Positions 16,638 through 24,133 of a stretch of DNA of 36,991 nt are shown piece after piece (positions within the stretch are counted from its first letter, which is position 1; each line of letters opens with the position of its first letter). The position numbers and the translations under genes were made by a program. Under the pieces are notes generated by a model. The model was not told the DNA's origin. It made no database searches and saw only the letters and a program-made list of their open reading frames with translations. Source of the DNA: Janthinobacterium sp. ROICE36 (GTDB lineage Bacteria; Pseudomonadota; Gammaproteobacteria; Burkholderiales; Burkholderiaceae_D); the NCBI RefSeq assembly GCF_002869965.1, contig NZ_PEBS01000055.1:1-36991 (forward strand). Direction: 5' to 3'.

Positions 16638-17585
16638 TCAAGATTGAACCAGCGCGTCGAGCTGGGCGCGGGTAGGCAAGCCTTCCATGTCGCCGGCCAC
16701 CTGGATGGCGAAAGCGCCGACTCTGTTGCCGCGCCTTACTGCCTGCGCCAGCGGCAAGCCCTCCAGCAAGGCGCTGACCAGGCCGGCCGCGAAGCCGTCG
16801 CCGGCGCCCACCGTGTCGACCACGTTGGTCACGCGCTCGCCCGGCACCATGCCGCTGTCGCCACCGGCCGTGCGGTAATAAGCGCCCTCGGCGCCCAGCT
16901 TGATGACCACCAGCCGCGCGCCCCGCTGCAGATAAAAGCCGGCGACGTCGTGCGGCAGGTCGTGACCGGTGAGGATTTTGCCCTCCCCCAGGCCGGGCAG
17001 CACCCAGTCCGCCTTGGCAGCGAGGCGGTTGATCTGTTCGACCATGACGGCTTGCGAGGGCCACAGCGAGGGCCGCAGGTTGGGGTCGAACGACACCGTG
17101 CGGCCATGCTCGCGCATGAAGTCGAGCGCCTGGCCGGCAAACGCCAGGCTGGTGGCTGACAGCGCCGCCGCCACGCCGGTGGCATGCAGGTGGCGCGCGG
17201 ACAGGAAATAGGCGGGGTCGAAGTGCTCCGGCGCCAGCCGGCTGGCGGCGGAACCCTTGCGGAAGTATTCGACCAGCGGATCGGCGCCGTTCTCGGCCTT
17301 CTGCTTGAGCAGGAAGGCGCTGGACTGGCCGGCGACGGTGACGACCCGGCTGCAGTCGACGCCCTCGGCCTGCACGCTGGCGCGGATGAAGCGGCCGAAG
17401 GAATCGTCGCCCACCCGGCTCAGCCAACCGACGCGCAGGCCCAGGCGCGCCAGGCCGATGGCGACATTCGTCTCGGCGCCGGCCAGGCGGCGCGTGAAAT
17501 GCGCCACGGCCGCCAGGTCCCCCGTCTCCTCGGCAACGAACATCGCCATCGCCTCACCGTAGGTCACAACATCGAGCGTCATCAT
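16638..17585 (-). CDS. kguK: PfkB-family sugar-acid kinase, KguK/KdgK-like (2-ketogluconokinase)
   Basis: 315 residues from ATG 17585, which overlaps the stop of the upstream epimerase gene as ATGA. The frame is open further upstream to 18113, but that part is antisense-frame noise over the epimerase. Ribokinase-family hallmarks are the opening VVTYGEAMAMFVAEETGDLA, AGAETNVAIGLARLGLRVGW, SFDPNLRPSLW and the catalytic signature DTVGAGDGFAAG. The MAMFVAEETGDLA start is typical of 2-ketogluconate/2-keto-3-deoxygluconate kinases. The enzyme would phosphorylate 2-ketogluconate at C6 using ATP in the cytoplasm, feeding the dehydrogenase encoded next. KDG kinase is the main alternative. Confidence 0.85.
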   Translation of the reverse strand: MMTLDVVTYGEAMAMFVAEETGDLAAVAHFTRRLAGAETNVAIGLARLGLRVGWLSRVGDDSFGRFIRASVQAEGVDCSRVVTVAGQSSAFLLKQKAENGADPLVEYFRKGSAASRLAPEHFDPAYFLSARHLHATGVAAALSATSLAFAGQALDFMREHGRTVSFDPNLRPSLWPSQAVMVEQINRLAAKADWVLPGLGEGKILTGHDLPHDVAGFYLQRGARLVVIKLGAEGAYYRTAGGDSGMVPGERVTNVVDTVGAGDGFAAGLVSALLEGLPLAQAVRRGNRVGAFAIQVAGDMEGLPTRAQLDALVQS

Positions 17586-18328
17586 GCGGCCTCCAGCATC
17601 TGAATGTAGCGGACCGTTTCGGCCACCAGGTCGGCGCCGGCCAAAGGGAATTCGATGGCCCGCTGCACGCCCGGAGCAAAGTGCGCGAAGACGGCGCGCC
17701 AGGCCGGATCGGCCTCGGAAACGGCGCACGCCGACAGCCGGCCCGCATCCTCCAGGACGGCCTTGCAATGCACATAGCGCACATACGGCGCCAGCAGGCG
17801 CGCCGCCTGCTGCGCATCCTCGCCCACCCAGCGCCAGTTGCCGATGTCGAAGGTCAGCCCCACCGGCAGCCCGCCTTCGCGCGCCGCCACAAGGAAGCGC
17901 GCCATCGGCGCCAGCTTGCCGCCATGGGCCGTCTGGTCGTTTTCCACCAGCAGCGCCACGGGCGCCGCTGCCAGTTGGGCCTTCAAGCCCCCAAAGTCCG
18001 GTGCGGCCGGGTAATGGCCCAGCGACACCTTCAGGTAACGCGCCCCCAGGCGCGCCGCCTCGTCCAGCATCTGCTGCAGCAGATCCTGCTGCAACAAGCC
18101 GTCCGCGTCCCACAATTCGATGGGCGTGGAATACACCGCGTACAGGCCGCGCGCGGCCACCGCCGCGCCCATGCGCGCCAGGTCCGGCAAGTCGGACGTA
18201 AACAGCTCGCGGCGGATCTCGATGCCGGCGCCGCCCGCATCGGCCACCACGTCGATGAAATGGCTCTGCCCCAACAGCCTTACCCTGCTTGCGCCATAGG
18301 CCGACGCCGCCACCAGGACGGGGCTCAT
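17582..18328 (-). CDS. kguE: Sugar phosphate isomerase/epimerase (xylose isomerase-like TIM barrel), KguE-like
   Basis: 248 residues from ATG 18328. The frame extends upstream to 18412 but that part lies inside the ATPase gene, and the ATG at 18328 forms an ATGA overlap with the ATPase stop. Barrel-type features include ADAGGAGIEIRRELF, YLKVSLGHYP, LLVENDQTAHGG (metal-ligand glutamate region), LTFDIGNWRWVG and YVHCKAV. AP-endonuclease/xylose-isomerase-like proteins of this size are metal-dependent epimerases or isomerases. The match in arrangement (kguE-kguK-kguD in this order in Pseudomonas) points to KguE, whose biochemical step in 2-ketogluconate use is poorly defined. Both ends overlap neighbours by 4 bases, so translation is probably coupled. 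Confidence 0.8.
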   Translation of the reverse strand: MSPVLVAASAYGASRVRLLGQSHFIDVVADAGGAGIEIRRELFTSDLPDLARMGAAVAARGLYAVYSTPIELWDADGLLQQDLLQQMLDEAARLGARYLKVSLGHYPAAPDFGGLKAQLAAAPVALLVENDQTAHGGKLAPMARFLVAAREGGLPVGLTFDIGNWRWVGEDAQQAARLLAPYVRYVHCKAVLEDAGRLSACAVSEADPAWRAVFAHFAPGVQRAIEFPLAGADLVAETVRYIQMLEAA

Positions 18329-19059
18329 TTGATCGCTCCCGCGCCGACGAACTGGCGCGCTTCGGGCGTTTGCGGGTTGCTGAAGAAGGCTTCCGACGGC
18401 CCGCTCTCCCACACCGTTCCCTGGTGCATGAAAACGGTGACGTCGGCCATGCGCCGCGCGAACTCCATCTCGTGCGTCACCAGCAGCATCGTCATGCCCG
18501 CCTGCGCCAGCGCTTCCATCACCTTCAGCACTTCCTGCGTCAGTTCCGGATCGAGCGCCGACGTGACTTCGTCGAACAGCATCACCTGCGGCTCCATCGC
18601 CAGCGAACGGGCGATCGCCACGCGCTGCTGCTGGCCACCCGACAACTGCTCGGGATAGGCGTCGCGCTTGTGGTCCAGGCCCACCTGCTTGAGCACGCGC
18701 AGGGCCGTGGCGCGGCCTTGCGCATCGGGCACCTTCTTGACGATGCGCGGCGCCAGCATGACGTTTTCTTCCACCGTCAGATGGGGGAACAGGTTGTAAC
18801 TCTGGAAGACCATGCCGACCTCCTTGCGCAAGTCGAGCAGATGCTCCTGGCGCGCCGTCAGCGTATGGCCGGCCACGACGATGCTGCCGCTGTCGATGGT
18901 TTCCAGGCCGTTGATACAGCGCAGCATGGTGCTCTTGCCGGAACCGCTGCGGCCGATCACGGCGATGACCTGGCCCCGCTCGACGGCGAACGACACGCCC
19001 TTGAGCACGTGATTGGCGCCGAAGCTCTTGCTGATATTGTCGATGTCAACGATGGGCAT
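18325..19059 (-). CDS. Polar amino acid-type (PAAT) ABC transporter ATP-binding protein
   Basis: 244 residues from ATG 19059, which lies within the end of the permease gene (14-base overlap); a further upstream start at 19113 is less likely. Walker A is GRSGSGKS (36-43), the Q-loop is GMVFQSYNLFPHLTV, the signature is LSGGQQQR, Walker B is QVMLFDEVTSALDPEL and the switch histidine is in LLVTHEMEFA. This is the HisP/GlnQ class. It drives import through the two permeases encoded just upstream. The following gene (kguE-like) overlaps it by 4 bases, which ties the transporter firmly to sugar-acid catabolism rather than to amino acids. Confidence 0.92.
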   Translation of the reverse strand: MPIVDIDNISKSFGANHVLKGVSFAVERGQVIAVIGRSGSGKSTMLRCINGLETIDSGSIVVAGHTLTARQEHLLDLRKEVGMVFQSYNLFPHLTVEENVMLAPRIVKKVPDAQGRATALRVLKQVGLDHKRDAYPEQLSGGQQQRVAIARSLAMEPQVMLFDEVTSALDPELTQEVLKVMEALAQAGMTMLLVTHEMEFARRMADVTVFMHQGTVWESGPSEAFFSNPQTPEARQFVGAGAIK

Positions 19060-19696
19060 GGAATTTCCTTTCCAGTGAATGGCTGTAGCGCGACAGCGGG
19101 TAGCACATCGCAAAGTAGATCAGGGCGACGACGGGGAAGACGATGAAAGGCAGGAAGGTCGCGTTGCTGACCAGATGCCCTGCGCGCGTCAGTTCCACCA
19201 CGCCGATGATCGAGGTGATCGAGGTGTTCTTGATGATCTGCACCATGAAGCCCACCGTCGGCGGCAACGAATGGCGCAGCGCCTGCGGCAGGATGACGTA
19301 GCGCAGCTGCTGGTAGCGGTTCAGCGCCAGCGCGGCCGATGCTTCCCACTGCTGGCGCTGCACGCCTTCGATGCAGCCGCGCCAGATCTCGCCCAGGTAG
19401 GCGCTGGCAAAGATCGTCATCGCCGCGCCGGCCGCGATGATCGGCGACAGCTTGTAGCCAAACAGGGCCAGGCCGTAATAGGTCAGAAACAGCACGATCA
19501 GCACGGGCGTGCCCTGGACCAGCTGGATATACAGGGCGCTGATGAAGCGCAGGAACGGGCTGCGCGCCGTGCGCAGCAGCGCCACCGCGAAGCCGGCGAT
19601 GCCGCCCGTGATGAAGACGATCAGCGACAGGCCGATGGTCCAGCGCGTGGCCTCGAGCAAAAATTGCAGGTTATCCCAGGAAAAATCACTGATCAT
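19046..19696 (-). CDS. PAAT-family ABC transporter permease (second of two)
   Basis: 216 residues with about five membrane spans, normal for HisM/GlnP-type permeases. The N-terminal signature is TRWTIGLSLIVFITGG, and the cytoplasmic ATPase-docking loop reads GCIEGVQRQQWEASAALAL (the EAA-type motif), followed by VILPQALRHSLPPTVGF and KNTSITSIIGVVELT. It forms a heterodimeric channel with the permease at 19698-20390. The gene starts one base after that permease's stop and overlaps the ATPase start by 14 bases. Substrate is inferred from the operon to be a sugar acid. Confidence 0.9.
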   Translation of the reverse strand: MISDFSWDNLQFLLEATRWTIGLSLIVFITGGIAGFAVALLRTARSPFLRFISALYIQLVQGTPVLIVLFLTYYGLALFGYKLSPIIAAGAAMTIFASAYLGEIWRGCIEGVQRQQWEASAALALNRYQQLRYVILPQALRHSLPPTVGFMVQIIKNTSITSIIGVVELTRAGHLVSNATFLPFIVFPVVALIYFAMCYPLSRYSHSLERKFHAHR

Positions 19697-19697
19697 G

Positions 19698-20390
19698 TCA
19701 AGCTCCCATGCGCACCGCGCCCAGACGGCGGCGGCGTTTGAAGACGATCTGGCCCAGCACCCAGAAGCTGAAGCGGAACAGCAGGGCCAGCAGGATGTAC
19801 AGCACCATCACGACGATGTAGATCTCGAAACTGCGGAAGGTTTCCGAGTCGAGCAGGTGGGCCGCGGCGGTCAGCTCTTCGGCGGAAATGGCCGACACCA
19901 CGCTCGATGCGAGCATCATCAAGGTGAACTGGCTGGCCAGCGCCGGATACACTTTTTCCAGCGCCGGCAGCAGCACCACATGGCGCATCACTTGCCAGCG
20001 CGTCATGCCCAAGGCTTGGGCCGCCTCCAGCTGTGAGGGGTGCACGGCGCCGATGCCGGCGCGCACGATTTCCGCCGCATAGGCGCCCAGGTTGACCGTC
20101 ATGGCGACGAGCGCGGCGCCGTTGGCGTCCAGTTGCAGGCCCAGCGACGGCAAGCCAAAGAAGATGATGAACAGCTGCACCAGGAACGGCGTGCTGCGGA
20201 TCACCTCGACATATGCGCGCACCAAAGCGCGGGCATAGGCGGGACCATTCTTCAGGATGACGGCGGCGCACACGCCCACCGCCAGTCCCAGCACCATCGC
20301 CAGGGCGCTCAGGCGTATCGTCAGTGCCGCGCCCCACAACAGGCGGTCCAGCGATTGCATGACGAGTTCAAAATGAAATTCATACGGCAT
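19698..20390 (-). CDS. PAAT-family ABC transporter permease (first of two)
   Basis: 230 residues from ATG 20390, chosen because AAGGAG lies about 7 bases upstream; the longer frame from 20459 adds an Arg-rich segment without a ribosome site. It shows the HisQ/GlnP pattern, with LLWGAALTIRLSALAMVLG, the central stretch VIRSTPFLVQLFIIFFGLPS, the docking loop AGIGAVHPSQLEAAQALGMT and SSVVSAISAEELT. The C-terminus is basic (FKRRRRLG). It pairs with the downstream permease. It follows the binding-protein gene after a 91-base gap that contains a hairpin. Confidence 0.9.
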   Translation of the reverse strand: MPYEFHFELVMQSLDRLLWGAALTIRLSALAMVLGLAVGVCAAVILKNGPAYARALVRAYVEVIRSTPFLVQLFIIFFGLPSLGLQLDANGAALVAMTVNLGAYAAEIVRAGIGAVHPSQLEAAQALGMTRWQVMRHVVLLPALEKVYPALASQFTLMMLASSVVSAISAEELTAAAHLLDSETFRSFEIYIVVMVLYILLALLFRFSFWVLGQIVFKRRRRLGAVRMGA

Positions 20391-20425
20391 ACTCAACTCC
20401 TTATCTACGTGCGCATCCCCGGCGA

Positions 20426-20441
20426 CGCCACCACGGTGGCG
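20426..20441 (-). repeat. Hairpin between binding-protein gene and permease gene
   Basis: CGCCAC (20426-20431) pairs with GTGGCG (20436-20441) around a 4-base loop. It lies in the only sizeable gap inside the operon, between the binding-protein and first permease genes. No T-run follows, so mRNA stabilisation of the binding-protein message is more likely than termination. Confidence 0.4.
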
Positions 20442-20481
20442 CGCCGTACGGACCAACACTTTCCCTATGCGGCTTGTGGTA

Positions 20482-21288
20482 TCAGAAGGTCGGCAATGGC
20501 GGCAGCGGCGCGCCGCTCCACTTGCGCGCGATGGCGTCGAGTTCGCCGTTCAGCTTGACGTAGTAGATGAAATTGTTGAGCCACTGGTGCAGCTCGAAGT
20601 CGCCGCGGCGCACCGCCATCGAATTCGGTTGCACGGAATACGTGAACCGGACTTCGATCTTGCCCGCGCCGCGCGTCTTGATGATGTCGAGCGCCATCGT
20701 GCTGGGGATAGAGACGGCATCGACCTGCTTGCTGAGCAAGGCCTGGGTGACGGTGGCGTCGTCCTCGAAACGCACGATGGCCGTGCCGGCCGGCGCCATG
20801 CGGCTCAGTGCCGTGTCATTCGTGGTGCCACGCGTCACGCCCACCTTCTTGCCTTTCAAATCGGCCAGGGCCTTGAATTTGCCGCCGACCGGCGCGACGA
20901 TGGCCAGTTCAAACGCGCTGTAGGGCATGGTGAACATCAGGGTCTTGGCCCGTTCCGGCGTGGGCGCCAGGGTCGCCACGAGGAAGTCGACCTTGCCCGA
21001 TTCCAGCGACGGCACGCGCGAGGGTGCCGTCAGGGGCACCACTTCCACGGGCAGGTTCATGTATTTACCGATCAGGTTGGCGACATCGACGTCATAGCCG
21101 ACGGGCGCACCCTTGGCGTCGATGCTGCCAAACGGCGGCGTGCCGCTGACCACGCCGATGGTCAGCTTGCCTTTCTTGATCAGGTCGCCAAGCGTCTGGG
21201 CGCCGGCATCGGCCGCCGCACCGAGGGCGCACGTGGCGGCCAGCGCGCAAGCCACGATCTTCGCGTAAAACAGTGTCGTCATCTTCAT
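20482..21288 (-). CDS. PAAT-type ABC transporter substrate-binding protein, probable sugar-acid binder
   Basis: 268 residues with a signal peptide (KIVACALAATCALGAAADAGA, cut near AQT). The mature protein has the class II amino-acid-binding fold (SBP_bac_3): LGDLIKKGKLTIGVVSGTPP, GYDVDVANLIGKYM, LESGKVDFLVATLAPTPERA and LKGKKVGVTRGTTNDT. In amino-acid binders of this fold, a conserved Arg and Asp grip the alpha-amino and carboxylate groups. Here the region before PERAKTLMFTMPY reads LVATLAPTPERA, where amino-acid binders commonly have a less altered pattern, but I cannot settle ligand choice. AGGAGA lies before the ATG. It is the first gene of the leftward operon, whose neighbours point to 2-ketogluconate or a related acid. 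Confidence 0.87.
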   Translation of the reverse strand: MKMTTLFYAKIVACALAATCALGAAADAGAQTLGDLIKKGKLTIGVVSGTPPFGSIDAKGAPVGYDVDVANLIGKYMNLPVEVVPLTAPSRVPSLESGKVDFLVATLAPTPERAKTLMFTMPYSAFELAIVAPVGGKFKALADLKGKKVGVTRGTTNDTALSRMAPAGTAIVRFEDDATVTQALLSKQVDAVSIPSTMALDIIKTRGAGKIEVRFTYSVQPNSMAVRRGDFELHQWLNNFIYYVKLNGELDAIARKWSGAPLPPLPTF

Positions 21289-21305
21289 GTTTCCGTCTCC
21301 TGTGA

Positions 21306-21339
21306 TCCCGGTACTGGCCTCGTCGAGGCACTTCCGGGA
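21306..21339 (-). promoter_or_regulatory. Nested hairpin in the leader of the binding-protein gene
   Basis: An outer stem (TCCCGG 21306-21311 with CCGGGA 21334-21339) encloses an inner stem (GCCTC 21317-21321 with GAGGC 21325-21329). The structure ends about 5 bases before the ribosome site of the binding-protein gene. It could influence translation start or mRNA life; no known riboswitch class is recognised. Confidence 0.4.
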
Positions 21340-21455
21340 ATATTGTCAAATGGACGATTTACTTCGTCTCTTGCCGTGTCGCTTCAACCTCATGCCAAAC
21401 TCCTGCCATTGCCTTGCCTGACTATCCACGCCCCTTTCCAGTGTGATGAGATTCC

Positions 21456-21471
21456 ATGAAACCGGTTCCAT
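21456..21471. promoter_or_regulatory. Probable PtxS/LacI-type operator upstream of the sugar-acid operon
   Basis: ATGAAACCGGTTCCAT is a 16-base palindrome with one mismatched pair and the AACCGGTT core. The half-site TGAAACC equals that of the Pseudomonas PtxS operator (TGAAACCGGTTTCA, from memory of the literature). It lies 168 bases before the binding-protein start, just past the regulator's terminator, so it is positioned to control the nine-gene operon. Confidence 0.8.
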
Positions 21472-21480
21472 AACTTACCC

Positions 21481-21500
21481 AAAAAAAAGGGCAACGCCCT
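21481..21500 (-). terminator. Intrinsic terminator of the LacI-type regulator gene
   Basis: Read leftward, AGGGC-GTT-GCCCT is followed by a run of eight T (21481-21488 on the other strand are all A). The stem is short (5 bp) but the T-run is strong, and it begins about 8 bases after the regulator's stop codon. Confidence 0.75.
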
Positions 21501-21508
21501 CTCCCCCG

Positions 21509-22576
21509 TCAATCGCCGTTCTTGCGTGCCGCGTTCCCCTGGGTGGAATGGCGCACAATCAGCTTGCCTGGCAACAGCACCTCGCGCGGCGGGCACTGCT
21601 CGCCCTGCAGGCGCGACAGCATGCACGTCATCGCCGTAAAGCCGATTTCATAGGTCTGCTGCTCGATCGTGCTCAGGCCCGCCAGCGGCGACCACGGCAA
21701 TTCGTCAAAGCCCAGCAAACCCACGTCTTGCGGCATGCGCAATGCCAGGCGCTGCAGCATCAGCGCCAGTTCCAGCGCCACCATGCCGTTCGAAGCCAGC
21801 AGCGCCACGCGGCGGCCGCGCCACTGCACCAGGCATTGCCGCACCTGCGCGTCGATGGAAGGCCGGTCGTCCAGGTCCACCGCCAGCACTTCGCCCACGC
21901 AGCCCGGATGCTCGGCCATCACTGACTGAAAACCGTCGGCACGCATCAGGCGCGAACTGACGCCCGTCAAGGGGGGCGCGACGAAGGCGATGGCGTCGAA
22001 ACCCTGCTCGATCAAGTGTTGGGTTGCCAGGCGGCCCGCCTGCACATTGTCCAGGCCCACCAGGTCGAAATCGGCGCCCTCGATGCGGCGGTCGACCAGC
22101 ACGATGGGCATGCCCGCCTGCTGCAAGTCGGACGACTGAATGTTGCGCCCCTGCGTGTTGACGATCAGCCCTTCCACGCTGTACGAGCGCAGCGCGACCA
22201 GCGACTGGCGTTCGCGCTGTTCGTCATTGCCGGTATTACATAAAATCAGGGTATAGCCATGCTGCTGGCAAGCCGCCTCCACGCCTTGCAGCACGGCCAC
22301 CGTGTAGGGATTGAGCATGTCGGCCACGACCATGCCGATCAGGCGCGTGCGTCCGCGCTTGAGGCCGCGCGCCATCTGGTTCGGCTGGTAGCCGAGGCGC
22401 GCGATGGTGCTGGTGATCTGCTGGCGAATGTTCTCGGACAAAGCGTCCAGTTCACCGCCGAGAAAGCGCGACACGCTGGTCTTCGACACGCCCGCCTCGC
22501 GCGCCACCTGGGCGATGGTCACGGGCCGGGCCGGTTCGCCGGAGACTGTTTTTTTACTGCCGCGTACTGAATCCAA
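21509..22576 (-). CDS. ptxS: LacI-family transcriptional regulator, PtxS-like
   Basis: 355 residues from a TTG at 22576 with GGAGAG 7 bases upstream; no in-frame ATG lies near. The N-terminal helix-turn-helix reads VTIAQVAREAGVSKTSVSRF (19-38), followed by the hinge region LGYQPNQMARGLKRGRT and a periplasmic-binding-like effector domain (IGMVVADMLNPYTVAVLQGV, LVGLDNVQAGRLATQHLIEQ, VGLLGFDELPWSPLAGLSTI). PtxS in Pseudomonas represses the kgu genes and itself and releases DNA on binding 2-ketogluconate. Here, palindromes with the PtxS-like core stand before both this gene and the neighbouring operon, and the kgu-like enzymes are encoded next to it. The LacI family is certain; the PtxS role is strongly suggested. 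Confidence 0.87.
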   Translation of the reverse strand: MDSVRGSKKTVSGEPARPVTIAQVAREAGVSKTSVSRFLGGELDALSENIRQQITSTIARLGYQPNQMARGLKRGRTRLIGMVVADMLNPYTVAVLQGVEAACQQHGYTLILCNTGNDEQRERQSLVALRSYSVEGLIVNTQGRNIQSSDLQQAGMPIVLVDRRIEGADFDLVGLDNVQAGRLATQHLIEQGFDAIAFVAPPLTGVSSRLMRADGFQSVMAEHPGCVGEVLAVDLDDRPSIDAQVRQCLVQWRGRRVALLASNGMVALELALMLQRLALRMPQDVGLLGFDELPWSPLAGLSTIEQQTYEIGFTAMTCMLSRLQGEQCPPREVLLPGKLIVRHSTQGNAARKNGD

Positions 22577-22614
22577 GCTTGCTCTCCACTACCTGTTGAC
22601 GTTCATGTTTTTAT

Positions 22615-22632
22615 TTTGGAACCGGTTCCAAA
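22615..22632. promoter_or_regulatory. Autoregulatory operator of the PtxS-like regulator
   Basis: TTTGGAACCGGTTCCAAA is a perfect 18-base palindrome, 39 bases before the regulator's TTG start. It shares the core AACCGGTTCCA with the site at 21456-21471. Its position near the expected promoter suggests negative autoregulation. Confidence 0.85.
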
Positions 22633-22707
22633 GATAGCACCCACACATCGATGACGCAAGCGATTTGATTGCCTGTGGCGGCGAAGGAACACGATGGGGC
22701 ATGAATG

Positions 22708-22750
22708 AAAAACGCCGCCCTCCCCCGGCAAACGCAGGGGGCGGGCGGCG
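22708..22750 (-). terminator. Intrinsic terminator of ppnN
   Basis: CGCCGCCC plus CCCCC (22713-22726) pairs with GGGGG plus GGGCGGCG (22737-22750), a 14-position stem with one mismatch and a 10-base loop. On the leftward strand it is followed by TTTTT. It begins 13 bases after the ppnN stop. Confidence 0.88.
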
Positions 22751-22762
22751 CTGATTAAAAAA

Positions 22763-24133
22763 TTACTGGACGACGGTATAGCAAGGCACGTATGCCGTGC
22801 CTGCCAGTTTCATGCGGTGCTGCGCCACGAACGAGGCCAGCAACGCATCCATGGGGCCCATGATGTCCTTGTCGCCGTGAATTTCGAAGTTGCCATGCTC
22901 TTCGATCGAGCGAATACCGTCGTCCTTGACGTTGCCCGCCACCACGCCCGAAAACGCGCGCCGCAACTGGGCCGCCAGCAAGTGCGTGGGCTGGTTCTTG
23001 TGCAGGCTCAGGTTGCGCATGTTTTCATGCGTGGGCTGGAACGGCTTCTGGAACTCATGGTCGATCTTCAGCAGCCAGTTGAAGTAATACGCGTCGCTGT
23101 GCGCCTTGCGGAATTCGCGCACCTGACGTATGCCTTCGAGCATTTCGCGCGCCACCAGTTCCGGGTCGTCAATGATGATTTTATAGCGCTGCTGCGCTTC
23201 CGGACCCAGGGTGTCGCTGATGAACTGGTTGATCTGCACGAAATACTCGCGCGACGTTTCCGGGCCCGTGAAGATCAGCGGGAACGGGATGTCGGCATTG
23301 TCCGGGTGCAGCAGGATGCCGAGGATATACAAAATCTCTTCGGCCGTGCCCGCGCCGCCGGGAAAGACGACGATGCCGTGGCCCGCGCGCACGAACGCTT
23401 CCAGGCGCTTTTCAATGTCCGGCATGATGACCAGATCATTGACGATCGGGTTCGGCGATTCGGCCGCGATGATGCCCGGCTCGGTGATGCCCAGGTAGCG
23501 GCCATTGTGCAAACGCTGCTTGGCGTGGCCGATGGTGGCGCCCTTCATGGGGCCTTTCATGGCGCCGGGGCCGCAACCGGTGCAGATGTCGAGGCCGCGC
23601 AAGCCCAGCTGGTAGCCCACTTCCTTCGAATAATTGTATTCGGCGCGGTTGATCGAATGCCCGCCCCAGCAGACGACCAGGTTCGGGTTGAGCTGGGTTT
23701 GCAACACATTCGCATTGCGCAGGATGTGGAAGACGGCGTCCGTCACGCCTTCCGTGCTCTGCAAGTCGAATTTCGGGTTGCCCGTGACTTCATCGCTGAC
23801 GAAGATGATGTCGCGCAGCACGGCAAACAGGTGCTCGTGGATGCCCTTGATCATCTTGCCATCGACAAAGGCGATGGCTGGCGCACCCTTGATGTCGAGC
23901 TTGATGCCGCGCTCGCGCTGGATGATGGAGATTTCAAACGATTGATAGCGCTCCAGCAGGGCGCGGCCATCGTCGATGGTGCTGCCGCAATTCAAGACCG
24001 CCAGCGCGCAGCGGCGGAAAGTGTTGTACAGGCCGCCCTGGCTGGTGTCGAGCAGTTTGTTGACTTCAGTCTTGGAGAGCACGTCCAGGCGGCCTTCCGG
24101 TGAAACCAGAGTATCGATAACGTCGTGTTCCAT
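22763..24133 (-). CDS. ppnN: Pyrimidine/purine nucleotide 5'-monophosphate nucleosidase PpnN
   Basis: 456 residues from ATG 24133, close to E. coli PpnN/YgdH (454). The frame opens earlier (24250) but those 39 residues are Arg/Cys-rich and lack homology. The protein aligns along its whole length with PpnN: LAVLNCGSTIDD, RERGIKLDIKG, VVCWGGHSINRAEYNYSKEV, LDICTGCGPGAMKGPMKGAT, VIMPDIEKRLEAFVRAGHGI, VFPGGAGTAEEILYILGIL and a C-terminal AFSGVVAGNVKDDGIRSIEE. The PGGxGTxxE motif is the LOG-family nucleotide site. PpnN cleaves nucleoside monophosphates to base and ribose-5-phosphate and in E. coli is controlled by (p)ppGpp. The gene is monocistronic, with its own terminator. Older databases mislabel this family as lysine decarboxylase. 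Confidence 0.94.
   Translation of the reverse strand: MEHDVIDTLVSPEGRLDVLSKTEVNKLLDTSQGGLYNTFRRCALAVLNCGSTIDDGRALLERYQSFEISIIQRERGIKLDIKGAPAIAFVDGKMIKGIHEHLFAVLRDIIFVSDEVTGNPKFDLQSTEGVTDAVFHILRNANVLQTQLNPNLVVCWGGHSINRAEYNYSKEVGYQLGLRGLDICTGCGPGAMKGPMKGATIGHAKQRLHNGRYLGITEPGIIAAESPNPIVNDLVIMPDIEKRLEAFVRAGHGIVVFPGGAGTAEEILYILGILLHPDNADIPFPLIFTGPETSREYFVQINQFISDTLGPEAQQRYKIIIDDPELVAREMLEGIRQVREFRKAHSDAYYFNWLLKIDHEFQKPFQPTHENMRNLSLHKNQPTHLLAAQLRRAFSGVVAGNVKDDGIRSIEEHGNFEIHGDKDIMGPMDALLASFVAQHRMKLAGTAYVPCYTVVQ

Noticed and set aside
15026..16675. 549-codon rightward frame across the porin and dehydrogenase genes
   Set aside because: Runs antisense through two clearly homologous genes; His/Gln/Arg-rich with no domain.
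16638..18113. Extended N-terminus of the KguK-like kinase (491 residues)
   Set aside because: The extra 176 residues lie over the epimerase gene in another frame and are Gly/Arg-rich; the ATG at 17585 gives a normal 315-residue kinase and an ATGA overlap.
22763..24133. Lysine decarboxylase
   Set aside because: The PGGxGTxxE motif and full-length similarity indicate PpnN; the decarboxylase label is an old misannotation of this family.
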